From Polaromonas sp. UBA5171 (GTDB taxonomy: Bacteria > Pseudomonadota > Gammaproteobacteria > Burkholderiales > Burkholderiaceae_C), in NCBI GenBank assembly GCA_002413395.1, contig DHWX01000040.1, positions 58,915 to 73,438 on the forward strand: 14,524 nucleotides of DNA, written 5' to 3'. This document shows positions 7,750 to 14,524 of this stretch, in pieces; position 1 is the first letter of the stretch; each line of letters starts with the position of its first letter. The position numbers and the translations under genes are program-made. The notes beneath the pieces were generated by a model. It was not told where the DNA came from. It worked only from the letters and a program-made list of their open reading frames with translations, and did not search any database.

Positions 7750-8581
7750 ATGAAAGCAAGGCTCCATAATGTGTCGGCGCGGCATCCTGCGGCCATGCGC
7801 CATGCCGCGGCGGCGCTGCGCGGCCTGTCGCTCGAGGTGGCGGCTGGCGAGCAGATCGCCGTCATCGGGCCTTCGGGCGCGGGCAAGACCACGCTGCTGC
7901 ATGTGCTGGCTTGCGCGCTGCCACCGTCGAGCGGCAGTTTGCAACTCGATGGACGCAATCCCTGGCAGCTGCCGCGCCGTTCGCTGCAGCGTCTGCGCGG
8001 GAAGCTGTTTTTGGCACCACAGTCGCCGCCCTTGCCGCCGCGCCAGCGTGTGGTCACCTCCGTGCTGGCCGGGCGCCTGCCGCAGATCGGACTGTGGCAG
8101 AGCTTGCGCAGCCTGTTCTATCCGACCGCTATAGCGCAGGCCGACGCCGCGCTGGCGCGTTTTGACCTGAGCGACAAGCTGTTTGACCGGGTTGACCGGC
8201 TGTCGGGCGGCGAGCGTCAGCGCGTCGGCCTGGCCCGGGCCTTGGTGACCGATGCGAGCCTGCTGCTGGTCGATGAGCCGCTCTCGGCGCTCGATCCGAC
8301 GCGTGGGCGGCAAGCCATTGCCGCGCTGACCGAGGTGGCGCGCGAGCGCGGCGCCAACGCTGGTCTGCACGCTGCATCATGTCGACATGGCGCTGCAGAA
8401 TTTCCCGCGCATCGTCGGCCTGCGCGACGGCGAGTTGGCGTTTGACCTGCCGGCCGCCGCCGTGACGGCCACGCTTTTGCAAGCACTTTATGCCCAGCAT
8501 TTGCACGAGCTCACGGGTCCGGCCCCGGCCGAGGACCTGCCCGCTGCAGCTTCGCCCCCTGTGGCGATGCAGTGCCGCTGA
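7750..8581 (+). pseudogene. PhnC-like ABC importer ATPase, single-base frameshift
   Basis: This is the ATPase that should energise the importer at the inner membrane. From ATG 7750: Walker A GPSGAGKTT, Q-loop APQSPPLPP, signature LSGGERQR, Walker B LLLVDEP and D-loop SALD, all in frame 1. After REVARERGAN-type sequence at about 8356 this frame runs into non-homologous residues and stops at 8445. Frame 2 then gives TLVCTLHHVDMALQNFPR, with the H-loop HH and the normal PhnC end, stopping at 8581. One extra A in the run at 8356-8357 (GCCAACG against an expected GCCACG) explains the break. A restored product would have about 276 residues, normal for PhnC. The frameshifted product lacks the H-loop histidine and should be poorly active. 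A sequencing error cannot be excluded, because all neighbours are intact. There is no good ribosome-binding site before the ATG; repeat copy C is there instead. Confidence 0.85.
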
Positions 8582-8605
8582 CGCGCCCGCCGTACCAGGA
8601 ACCGC

Positions 8606-9442
8606 ATGACCATCGCACTGCCCCTGCGTCCCGAGCCGCGCGACCCGGCCTGGCGCGGCCGCGTGTTCTGGGCGCTGGCCGCGCTGCTGCTGCTGTGGCC
8701 GATGCTGGCGTTGACCGAGTTCAAACCCTGGTTGATGGTCGAGCCCGGCACCCTCAAGTCCACGCTCCGGTTTCTGAGCGGCTTTGTGCCGCCCAAGGTG
8801 GAACCGGAGTTTTTGCGGCTGGTCGCGCGCGAAACCTGGCGCACTGTAGCCCTCGCCACTGCGGGCATGGTGCTGGCGCTGCTGCTGGCGCTGCCGCTGA
8901 CGCTGCTGTCGGTGCGCGCCTTGTCTGTTTCTGCCTTGAGCGGGCGCATGGCGCTGCTGCCGGCTGTGCTGCGCCAGCTGGTGCGCTGGCTCCTGATTTT
9001 GCTGCGCAGTGTGCCCGAGCTGATCTGGGCGCTGGTGTTCGTGCGCGTGGTCGGATTGGGTCCCACCTCCGGTGTTCTGGCCATTGGCCTGACTTATGGC
9101 GGCATGCTCGGCAAGGTCTATGGCGAAATTCTGGAAAGCGGCGAAAGCCATGTTACGGCGTCGCTGCTGCGCAACGGCGCGGGCCGCCTGCAGGCTTTTT
9201 TTTACGGCTTGCTGCCGCAAAATGCCGCCGAGCTCACCAGCTACACGGTGTACCGCTGGGAATGCGCCATCCGCTCGTCCGTGGTGCTGGGTTTTGTCGG
9301 TGCCGGCGGCCTCGGGCAGCAGATGGATGCTTCGATGCAAATGTTCAATGGCGCGGAGGTCAGCACCATGCTGCTGGTGTTCGTGGCGCTGGTCTGGCTG
9401 GCCGACAAGGCCAGCGCCTGGCTGCGCAAGGCGCTGGGCTAA
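8606..9442 (+). CDS. ABC importer permease, PhnE-like (first)
   Basis: This is an inner-membrane permease of the phosphonate/phosphite/selenate importer family, 278 residues. Hydrophobic segments: about 20-40 (VFWALAALLLLWPMLAL), 88-115 (VALATAGMVLALLLALPLTLLS), 130-165, 165-185 and 250-275. The coupling (EAA-like) loop that contacts the ATPase is around GESHVTASLLRNGAGRLQAFFYGLLPQ. The family hallmark YTVYRWECAIRSSVVLGFVGAGGLGQ follows. AGGA before the ATG (8606) acts as ribosome-binding site, 24 bp after the ATPase reading frame ends. It is intact, which argues that the operon was recently or still is used despite the ATPase frameshift. Confidence 0.88.
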   Translation: MTIALPLRPEPRDPAWRGRVFWALAALLLLWPMLALTEFKPWLMVEPGTLKSTLRFLSGFVPPKVEPEFLRLVARETWRTVALATAGMVLALLLALPLTLLSVRALSVSALSGRMALLPAVLRQLVRWLLILLRSVPELIWALVFVRVVGLGPTSGVLAIGLTYGGMLGKVYGEILESGESHVTASLLRNGAGRLQAFFYGLLPQNAAELTSYTVYRWECAIRSSVVLGFVGAGGLGQQMDASMQMFNGAEVSTMLLVFVALVWLADKASAWLRKALG

Positions 9443-9463
9443 TGGCGCGGGCAGGACATTGCC

Positions 9464-10273
9464 ATGAATGACTTGCAGCGCCTGCCGCCGCCGCTTTTTA
9501 TTGCGCGCTGCAAGGCTTGCTGGCTAATGGCGGGCGTGGGGCTGCTGATAGTCCTGAGTTTTTGGACGCTGGACTTGAAGTGGGCCCAGTTCCTTTCTCT
9601 CGATGCGCTGGGCAAGATGGGCCGTTTTGTTGGCGAACTGCTGCATCCCGCCCGAGACGCTGCTTTTCTGCAAAAACTGCTGAGCGCCACATTGGAGACG
9701 CTGGCCATGTCGGCCTTGGGCACGCTGATCGCCGCCGTGCTGGGCCTGCTGCTCGCGCTGCCGGCAAGTCAGACCCATGCGAGTGACAAGGCGCGCTTCA
9801 GGGGGGTCACGCGGCTGCTGCTCAATGCGCTGCGCGCCATTCCTGAACTGGTGTGGGCCGCGCTGCTGCTGATTGCGGCCGGGCTCGGGCCCTTTGCCGG
9901 GACGCTGGCCCTCGCCTTGCACACGACGGGCGTGCTCGGACGGCTGTTTGCCGAGGCGATTGAAAACGCCCCCGAAGGCCCCGGCTTCGCGCTGCGCGCG
10001 CGCGGCATCGGTGAAGGCCGCGTGTTTTGCTACGCCACATTGCCGCAGGTGTTGCCGCAGCTCCTGAGCTACACGCTGTACCGCTGGGAAAACAACATTC
10101 GCGCCGCCGCCATTCTGGGCGTTGTCGGCGCGGGCGGCCTGGGACAGATGCTGGCGTTTTACATGGGCCTGTTCCAGATGCCCGAAACCAGCTCCATCCT
10201 GCTGGCGATGATCGCGCTGGTGGCGCTGGTCGATGCCCTGAGCTATCTTGCGCGGCGTGCCTTGTCACGTTGA
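9464..10273 (+). CDS. ABC importer permease, PhnE-like (second)
   Basis: This is the second permease of the same importer, probably forming a heterodimer with the preceding product. It has 269 residues and the same domain plan: a hydrophobic N-terminal segment (MAGVGLLIVLSFWTL), TLETLAMSALGTLIAAVLGLLLALP, LRAIPELVWAALLLIAAGLGPFAGTLALALH, an EAA-like loop around RARGIGEGRVFCYATLPQ, and the signature YTLYRWENNIRAAAILGVVGAGGLGQ. The two permeases are clearly homologous, especially in the RAIPELVWA and YRWE...GAGGLGQ regions, which points to an old duplication. It starts 21 bp after the first permease, with AGGA as ribosome-binding site. It is the last gene of the operon. Confidence 0.88.
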   Translation: MNDLQRLPPPLFIARCKACWLMAGVGLLIVLSFWTLDLKWAQFLSLDALGKMGRFVGELLHPARDAAFLQKLLSATLETLAMSALGTLIAAVLGLLLALPASQTHASDKARFRGVTRLLLNALRAIPELVWAALLLIAAGLGPFAGTLALALHTTGVLGRLFAEAIENAPEGPGFALRARGIGEGRVFCYATLPQVLPQLLSYTLYRWENNIRAAAILGVVGAGGLGQMLAFYMGLFQMPETSSILLAMIALVALVDALSYLARRALSR

Positions 10274-10450
10274 CGGCGACTTTGTCTTCCGGATTGCTGT
10301 CCTGGGCGGGCTATAGCGCATGCAGGCAGAGTGCCGAAAAAACCTGCCCCGATGGTCGAATCGGTTCATGAGCAGAAGCGCTGTTGGAAGGCTGACCTTG
10401 CCCTATCTCGATTGCTTAACTCAAAACCGGCGCTCTGTTGCGCTGACCGG

Positions 10451-10478
10451 GTGACGGTCCGCCCTATCCATATAGAAT
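10451..10478 (+). promoter_or_regulatory. Candidate sigma-70 promoter of the ahcY operon
   Basis: GTGACG (10451-10456) and TAGAAT (10473-10478) are spaced by 16 bp. The -10 matches the consensus at five of six positions, the -35 at four. Transcription would start at about 10484-10487, exactly at the 5' edge of the riboswitch P1 stem, which supports the call. The 10274-10450 stretch upstream shows no gene and no strong terminator. Confidence 0.55.
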
Positions 10479-10485
10479 ATCGGTA

Positions 10486-10590
10486 GTTCGAGGAGCGTTG
10501 CAGCCCGCCAGACACTGACCCGGTCAGTTGGCGAGTGAGGCTCGAACACCAGATCGCCGTGCCGATTCTGCTTCCCAACCGCGCTCACCC
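10486..10590 (+). ncRNA. SAH (S-adenosylhomocysteine) riboswitch
   Basis: This is a metabolite-sensing leader RNA that binds SAH and activates SAH-recycling genes. Seen: P1 GTTCGAG (10486-10492) pairs with CTCGAAC (10541-10547). The conserved GAGGAGCG core (10490-10497) follows the 5' strand. An internal hairpin is formed by CGCCA (10506-10510) with TGGCG (10529-10533) and ACTGACC (10514-10520) with GGTCAGT (10522-10528). GAGGCTCG closes the core. The 3' conserved AACCGCGCTCACC (10577-10589) carries CGCTC (10582-10586), which pairs with GAGCG (10493-10497) as the pseudoknot. The sequence, topology and position upstream of ahcY fit the known proteobacterial SAH riboswitch class. Confidence 0.93.
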
Positions 10591-10648
10591 ACTGTGCTGT
10601 GAGGTGAGTTGACTCCCGCAGTGGTTTCTAAAGCCTGTTCTGGAGTCA
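10584..10648 (+). promoter_or_regulatory. Expression platform: alternative pairing that can mask the ahcY ribosome-binding site
   Basis: TGACTCC (10610-10616) is perfectly complementary to GGAGTCA (10642-10648), which contains the ahcY Shine-Dalgarno GGAG (10642-10645). GGTGAG (10603-10608) is complementary to CTCACC (10584-10589), which overlaps the 3' strand of the riboswitch pseudoknot. SAH binding would hold CGCTC in the pseudoknot and could change which of these stems forms. No U-run is seen, so control at translation initiation is more likely than termination. The pairings are seen; the switching order is inferred. Confidence 0.6.
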
Positions 10649-10650
10649 CC

Positions 10651-12081
10651 ATGAGTGCTGTTCTCAAATCCGCCGCCGATTTCATCATTGCCGACCTGTC
10701 GCTCGCCGACTGGGGCCGCAAGGAACTGAAAATCGCTGAAACTGAAATGCCTGGCCTGATGGCCATTCGCGAGGAATTCACGAAAGCGCAGCCGCTGAAA
10801 GGCGCACGCATCACCGGTTCGCTGCACATGACGATCCAGACCGGCGTGCTGATCGAAACGCTGCAGGCACTGGGCGCCGAGGTGCGCTGGGCCTCGTGCA
10901 ACATCTTCTCGACGCAAGACCACGCCGCTGCCGCGATTGCCGCCAAGGGCACGCCGGTGTTTGCCATCAAGGGTGAATCGCTGGCCGATTATTGGGATTA
11001 CACCCACCGCATCTTCGAATTCAGCGGCGCCAAAGGCACGCCCGAAGAAGGCCCCAACATGATTCTGGATGACGGTGGCGACGCCACGCTGCTGATGCAC
11101 CTGGGCACCCGGGCCGAGCAAGACGCCAGTCTGCTGGACAAGCCTGGCAGCGAAGAGGAAACCTGCCTGTTCAACGCCATCAAGGCCAGGCTGGCGCAAG
11201 ACGGCAGCTGGTACAGCCGCCGTCTGAAAAACATTATTGGCGTGACCGAGGAAACCACCACCGGCGTGCTGCGCCTGAACGAGATGTCGGCCAAGGGCAC
11301 GCTGGCGCTGCGCGCCATCAACGTGAACGACTCGGTCACCAAGAGCAAGTTTGACAACCTCTACGGGTGCCGCGAATCCCTGGTCGATGGCATCAAGCGC
11401 GCCACTGATGTGATGATTGCCGGCAAAGTGGCCTGCGTGGCCGGCTATGGCGACGTCGGCAAGGGCTGCGCCCAGGCGCTGCGTGCCCTGAGCGCCCAGG
11501 TGTGGGTGACCGAGATCGACCCGATCAACGCCCTGCAGGCGGCGATGGAAGGTTTCAAGGTGGTGACCATGGAATACGCGGCCGACAAGTGCGACATCTT
11601 TGTTTCAGCCACCGGCAACAAAAACGTCGTGGCTTATGCCCACATGGCGGCCATGAAAGATCAGGCCATCGTCTGCAACATTGGCCACTTTGACAACGAA
11701 ATCGATGTCGCCTCGCTGCAGAAATGCACCTGGGACGAGATCAAGCCGCAAGTCGATCATGTGATTTTCCCCGACGGCAAGCGCATTATTTTGCTGGCCA
11801 AGGGCCGCCTGGTGAATCTGGGTTGCGGCACTGGCCACCCCAGCTTCGTGATGTCGTCGAGTTTTGCCAACCAGACGCTGGCGCAGATCGAACTGTTCAC
11901 CAGGAAGACTGACTACGAAGTGGGCAAGGTCTACGTGTTGCCCAAGCACCTTGATGAAAAAGTGGCGCGCCTGCACCTGAAGAAGGTGGGAGCGATGCTG
12001 AGCGAGTTGACCGATGAGCAGGCGGCTTATATCGGGGTGAAGAAGACCGGTCCGTACAAGGCCGACTCTTACCGCTATTAA
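10651..12081 (+). CDS. ahcY: Adenosylhomocysteinase (S-adenosyl-L-homocysteine hydrolase)
   Basis: This enzyme hydrolyses SAH to homocysteine and adenosine in the cytoplasm with bound NAD+, removing the product inhibitor of methyltransferases. It has 476 residues, normal for the bacterial form. Seen: GSLHMTIQTGVLIETL (substrate site), EEGPNMILDDGGDAT, EETTTGVLRL, NVNDSVTKSKFDN (lysine and aspartate of the active site), NAD-binding GYGDVGKG, HFDNEID, GHPSFVMSSSFANQ and the conserved C-terminus KTGPYKADSYRY that reaches into the partner subunit's NAD site. The ATG at 10651 has GGAG five bases upstream. A TTG at 10609 in the same frame would lie in the regulatory leader and is rejected. It heads the ahcY-tlyA-metF operon under the SAH riboswitch. 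Confidence 0.98.
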   Translation: MSAVLKSAADFIIADLSLADWGRKELKIAETEMPGLMAIREEFTKAQPLKGARITGSLHMTIQTGVLIETLQALGAEVRWASCNIFSTQDHAAAAIAAKGTPVFAIKGESLADYWDYTHRIFEFSGAKGTPEEGPNMILDDGGDATLLMHLGTRAEQDASLLDKPGSEEETCLFNAIKARLAQDGSWYSRRLKNIIGVTEETTTGVLRLNEMSAKGTLALRAINVNDSVTKSKFDNLYGCRESLVDGIKRATDVMIAGKVACVAGYGDVGKGCAQALRALSAQVWVTEIDPINALQAAMEGFKVVTMEYAADKCDIFVSATGNKNVVAYAHMAAMKDQAIVCNIGHFDNEIDVASLQKCTWDEIKPQVDHVIFPDGKRIILLAKGRLVNLGCGTGHPSFVMSSSFANQTLAQIELFTRKTDYEVGKVYVLPKHLDEKVARLHLKKVGAMLSELTDEQAAYIGVKKTGPYKADSYRY

Positions 12082-12094
12082 GTAGCTGTATCTA

Positions 12095-12116
12095 CCCCCA
12101 CCAATGGGCGAGGGGG
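12095..12116 (+). other. Intercistronic hairpin between ahcY and tlyA
   Basis: CCCCC (12095-12099) can pair with GGGGG (12112-12116); an alternative is CCCA (12097-12100) with TGGG (12105-12108). An A-run, not a U-run, follows, so this is more likely a processing or stability element than a plus-strand terminator. Confidence 0.3.
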
Positions 12117-12135
12117 CAAAAAAATAGGGAACCCA

Positions 12136-13125
12136 ATGCGCGCTGACTTATTTCTCGTCGAACGCGGCCATGCCGCCACCCGCTCGCAGGCCCAGCGCCT
12201 GATTGCCTCTGGCGTGCAGTGGCGCGTGGAAGCTGAAGGCGGCTGGAAGAAGGTCGCCAAAAACGGCGATGAAATACCGCAAGTCGCGGAACTGCAAATA
12301 CTCGATACCAGCGAAGCCAAATACATCTCGCGCGGCGGGCTCAAGCTTGAAGGTGCGTTGGTGCGCACCGGGCTGGATGTCAAGGGCTTGCGCTGTCTCG
12401 ATCTGGGTCAATCCACCGGCGGCTTTACCGACTGCCTGCTGCGCCGGGGTGCCGCGCAGGTGGTGGGCGTGGATGTGGGCCACGGCCAGTTGCATGCCAG
12501 CCTGCGCCATGACCCGCGCGTGGTGTGCCTTGAAGGCATCAATGCGCGCTCGCTGACGGCTGCTGATTTGGTCATTCCTGGCGTATATGAATCGGGAGCT
12601 GAAGACGGATTTGATGCCGACAATGAGCGGGTGGTCGGGGCTGACTTTGATTTTCTGACGGGTGACCTGTCATTTATCTCACTCACCCTGGTGCTGCCTG
12701 CCGCTGTGCGTCTGCTCAAGCCTGGCGGCCATTTGCTGATGCTGGTCAAGCCGCAGTTCGAGCTGCAGCCGGGGCAGGTCGGCAAAGGCGGCATTGTGCG
12801 CGATGCCACGTTGTTTGACTTTGTTGAAAAGCGTCTGCGCGATACCTGTGTCGCTTTGGGTCTGGAGGTGCTGGCGTGGCTCGATTCGCCGATTGCCGGT
12901 GGCGACGGCAACCGCGAGTTTTTCATTCATGCCCAAAAACGCCACAACTTGACGGGGCAAGACCAGCCGCTGGCCTCCGCCCCGCAAAGGCAGTCCCCCA
13001 AGCGGCTGCCGCGCAGCACCCTGCGCGAGTTGCGTGAGCCGTACGAAGACCCGGAAGCCGCGCATGCGGGTCAGCCGGGCCCAGCGCGCAGTAAGCGGCG
13101 CAACAAAAACCTGTCCAATGATTGA
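12136..13125 (+). CDS. tlyA: TlyA-family rRNA 2'-O-methyltransferase
   Basis: This protein is predicted to methylate ribose 2'-OH in rRNA using SAM; the family is often labelled hemolysin A. Residues 1-60 form an S4 RNA-binding domain (MRADLFLVERGHAATRSQAQRLI). The methyltransferase domain has ISRGGLKLEGAL, SAM motif CLDLGQSTGGFTDCLL (87-102) and GVDVGHGQL. The catalytic tetrad is visible as K70, D177 (FLTGDLSFISL), K205 (MLVKPQFEL) and E261 (GNREFF). From memory the M. tuberculosis tetrad is K69/D154/K182/E238: the spacing matches exactly after D177, but 22 extra residues lie between K70 and D177, around 150-171. A basic tail (about 270-329, ending SKRRNKNLSND) also extends beyond the usual end. 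GGGA precedes the ATG. It lies between ahcY and metF; its SAH product is the substrate of AhcY. Confidence 0.93.
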   Translation: MRADLFLVERGHAATRSQAQRLIASGVQWRVEAEGGWKKVAKNGDEIPQVAELQILDTSEAKYISRGGLKLEGALVRTGLDVKGLRCLDLGQSTGGFTDCLLRRGAAQVVGVDVGHGQLHASLRHDPRVVCLEGINARSLTAADLVIPGVYESGAEDGFDADNERVVGADFDFLTGDLSFISLTLVLPAAVRLLKPGGHLLMLVKPQFELQPGQVGKGGIVRDATLFDFVEKRLRDTCVALGLEVLAWLDSPIAGGDGNREFFIHAQKRHNLTGQDQPLASAPQRQSPKRLPRSTLRELREPYEDPEAAHAGQPGPARSKRRNKNLSND

Positions 13126-13133
13126 GGCTTGCG

Positions 13134-13964
13134 ATGAACGTGCCAGTGAGTTTTGAATTCTTTCCGCCCAAAACGCCCGAAGGCGCCGACAAGCTGCGTC
13201 TGACGCGCCAGGCCCTGTATGCGCACCAGCCCGAGTTTTGCTCCGTGACCTTTGGCGCTGGCGGTTCGACGCAAGAGGGCACCTTTGGCACCGTCAAGGA
13301 AATTCTGGGTGAAGGGGTGGCGGCTGCCTGCCATCTTTCATGCGTCGGCGCGACCAAAGCTGCGATGCGCCAACATCTGGCAACCTTGCAGTCTATGGGC
13401 GTCAAGCGGCTGGTGGCACTGCGCGGTGACTTGCCCAGCGGCTACGGCATGGGTGGCGAGTTTCATCACGCCAGCGATCTGGTGGCCTTTATCCGCGCGG
13501 AAACGGGCGACGCCTTCCACCTTGAAGTGGCGGCTTACCCTGAAATCCACCCGCAGGCCAAATCAGCTGAAGCTGACCTGCAGGCCTTTGCGGCCAAGGT
13601 CAAGGCCGGTGCCAGCTCAGCCATCACCCAGTATTTTTTCAATGCGGACGCCTATTTTCGATTTGTGGACGACGTGCGGCGACTGGGTGTCGATGTGCCG
13701 GTGGTACCCGGCATCATGCCGATCACCAGTTCGACGCAGCTCATGCGGTTTAGCGATGCCAGCGGCGCGGAAATTCCGCGTTGGATCCGCCTGCGCCTGC
13801 AGGGCTATGGCGACGACACTGCTTCCATCAAAAACTTTGGGCTGGACGTCATCACCGGTTTATGCCAGCAGCTTTGCCAGGCTGGTGCGCCCGGCCTTCA
13901 CTTTTACACCATGAATCAGGCCGCCGCGACGCTGGAGATTCTCCGACGTCTGCGGCGGCCTTGA
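13134..13964 (+). CDS. metF: Methylenetetrahydrofolate reductase
   Basis: MetF is a flavoenzyme reducing 5,10-methylene-THF to 5-methyl-THF, the methyl donor for remethylating homocysteine to methionine. It has 276 residues. Seen: SFEFFPPKT with catalytic E8 (E. coli Glu28 equivalent), FCSVTFGAGGS, LVALRGDLP with D99 (E. coli Asp120 equivalent), DAFHLEVAAYPEIHP, ITQYFFNADAYFRFVDD, VVPGIMPIT and the C-terminal GLHFYTMNQ. All are family-typical. The ATG at 13134 has GAGG (13124-13127) upstream and lies 8 bp after the tlyA stop; an in-frame TTG at 13122 overlapping that stop is less likely. It is the third gene of the SAH-riboswitch operon, joining SAH removal with methyl-group supply. Its 3' end faces rlmJ. 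Confidence 0.97.
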   Translation: MNVPVSFEFFPPKTPEGADKLRLTRQALYAHQPEFCSVTFGAGGSTQEGTFGTVKEILGEGVAAACHLSCVGATKAAMRQHLATLQSMGVKRLVALRGDLPSGYGMGGEFHHASDLVAFIRAETGDAFHLEVAAYPEIHPQAKSAEADLQAFAAKVKAGASSAITQYFFNADAYFRFVDDVRRLGVDVPVVPGIMPITSSTQLMRFSDASGAEIPRWIRLRLQGYGDDTASIKNFGLDVITGLCQQLCQAGAPGLHFYTMNQAAATLEILRRLRRP

Positions 13965-13970
13965 TGTCCG

Positions 13971-13996
13971 GGCGGCAGTTGCGCTGCTCAGCCGCC
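13971..13996. terminator. Candidate hairpin between convergent metF and rlmJ
   Basis: GGCGGC (13971-13976) and GCCGCC (13991-13996) form a 6-bp GC stem with a 14-base loop that overlaps the rlmJ stop codon. No T-run follows on either strand, so an intrinsic terminator is not convincing. The 23-bp gap between the two genes leaves little other room for one. Confidence 0.25.
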
Positions 13997-14524
13997 ATGC
14001 TCCAGCGTGAATCCCGCGTTGCGGTCTTGCCCGAGCAGGGCCACCATCTGCGGCAATGCCGCCTGAAGTTCCGCCTTGAGCGTATGGGGGGGGTTAATAA
14101 TGAACATGCCGCTGGCTGGCAGGCCGGGGCGTTTTATTTCCCCGGCGGCATCAGTTGTTAACTTGCTCGATTTAATCGTTAACGTGGCGTTCAGCCAGCT
14201 CCTTCCGGCTTTGACGGCCAGGGTCTTTAGCTTGCGTGGCAAATCGTGCGCTTCGGGCCGCGGAATGATCGGGTACCACACCACATACGTGCCGGTCGCA
14301 AAGCGCTTGATCGCGTCAGCCATGCAAGTCGCCACGCGGGCGTAGTCGCTCTTGATTTCATAGCTCGGGTCGCACAGCACCATGGCACGGCGGGCGGGTG
14401 GCGGCAAAAAGGTCTTGAGGGCTTCAAAACCGTCCTCGCGGGCGACGGCCACCTGACGGCCCACGCCCAGTTGCTCAATGTTTCCGGAAAGCGACTTGAA
14501 GTCGGTAGGATGCAACTCAAACAG
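13988..14524 (-). CDS. rlmJ: 23S rRNA (adenine-2030-N6)-methyltransferase RlmJ, C-terminal part (5' end outside window)
   Basis: RlmJ methylates A2030 of 23S rRNA on N6 with SAM. The frame is open to the window edge (LFELHPTDF at 14524-14499, matching LTELHPSDY of E. coli RlmJ), so the start and the N-terminal region are missing. Seen: AREDGFEALKTFLPPPARRAMVLCDPSYEIKSDY with the catalytic DPxY motif as DPSY (E. coli has DPPY), KRFATGTYVVWYPI and SGMFIINPPHTL. It ends with TGA at 13988-13990. A TTG at 14515 is not the start, because homology continues upstream of it. It is convergent with metF and not part of the one-carbon operon. Confidence 0.93.
   Translation of the reverse strand: MFELHPTDFKSLSGNIEQLGVGRQVAVAREDGFEALKTFLPPPARRAMVLCDPSYEIKSDYARVATCMADAIKRFATGTYVVWYPIIPRPEAHDLPRKLKTLAVKAGRSWLNATLTIKSSKLTTDAAGEIKRPGLPASGMFIINPPHTLKAELQAALPQMVALLGQDRNAGFTLEHGG

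Noticed and set aside
7450..8370. A 306-codon minus-strand open frame
   Set aside because: Antisense to the binding protein and ATPase genes, low-complexity composition, no motif.
8129..9340. A 403-codon open frame on the minus strand across the permease and ATPase genes
   Set aside because: Glutamine-, arginine- and histidine-rich with no recognisable domain, and antisense to two genes with clear motifs; typical of GC-rich DNA read on the opposite strand.
10274..10450. Terminator or small gene between the importer and ahcY operons
   Set aside because: Only weak complementarity (GGCAG/CTGCC near 10330) without a T-run, and no reading frame with a ribosome-binding site.
10609..10650. TTG start giving AhcY 14 extra residues
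   Set aside because: It lies in the leader that pairs with the ribosome-binding site; ATG 10651 has GGAG at good spacing and gives the standard N-terminus.
12081..12135. Possible fourth copy of the intergenic repeat (GTAGCTG) after ahcY
   Set aside because: Only a few bases match; the GGCTA and ATTT blocks are absent.

Overview
The window looks like a chromosomal segment of a GC-rich betaproteobacterium, most likely Comamonadaceae (Polaromonas/Rhodoferax-like). The grounds are an SAH-riboswitch-controlled ahcY followed by metF, the overall codon and GC character, and a short intergenic repeat present in three copies of a kind I associate with that family. The placement is inference from content, not a database match.

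Layout. Positions 1-1578 hold the 3' part of a UvrA-type excinuclease gene, cut by the window edge, whose interdomain linker carries two related palindromic insertions. Positions 1579-4792 form an accessory hotspot: a decayed type I restriction gene (hsdR N-terminus only), an intact DarT/DarG DNA ADP-ribosylation toxin-antitoxin pair, and a decayed SGNH/GDSL hydrolase on the minus strand. The hsdR'-darTG block lies between two copies of the intergenic repeat (1603-1657 and 4081-4135). Positions 4793-6719 (minus) hold egtD (histidine trimethylation for ergothioneine) followed by a HAD-IIB phosphatase. Positions 6823-10273 (plus) hold a four-gene ABC importer of the phosphonate/phosphite/selenate type (binding protein, ATPase, two permeases); the ATPase gene carries an apparent single-base frameshift that removes its H-loop, and the third repeat copy lies just before it. 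Positions 10274-13964 hold a one-carbon operon: promoter, SAH riboswitch, ahcY, tlyA, metF. The 3' part of rlmJ, convergent with metF, ends the window on the minus strand.

How they work together. SAM-dependent methyltransferases such as TlyA, EgtD and RlmJ produce S-adenosylhomocysteine. AhcY removes it, releasing homocysteine, and MetF supplies the methyl-THF that remethylates it. The riboswitch senses SAH and should switch the operon on; a 7-bp complement that can mask the ahcY ribosome-binding site suggests translational control. In the hotspot, DarT would modify DNA and DarG would reverse and block this. Survival of darTG between two broken genes fits an addiction module persisting in a decaying defence island.

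No CRISPR array, tRNA, rRNA, transposase or integrase was seen. I see no entirely new system. The less ordinary points are the repeat-flanked darTG block with operator-like repeats, the palindromic linker insertions in uvrA, the insertion and tail in TlyA, and the SAH-switch expression platform.
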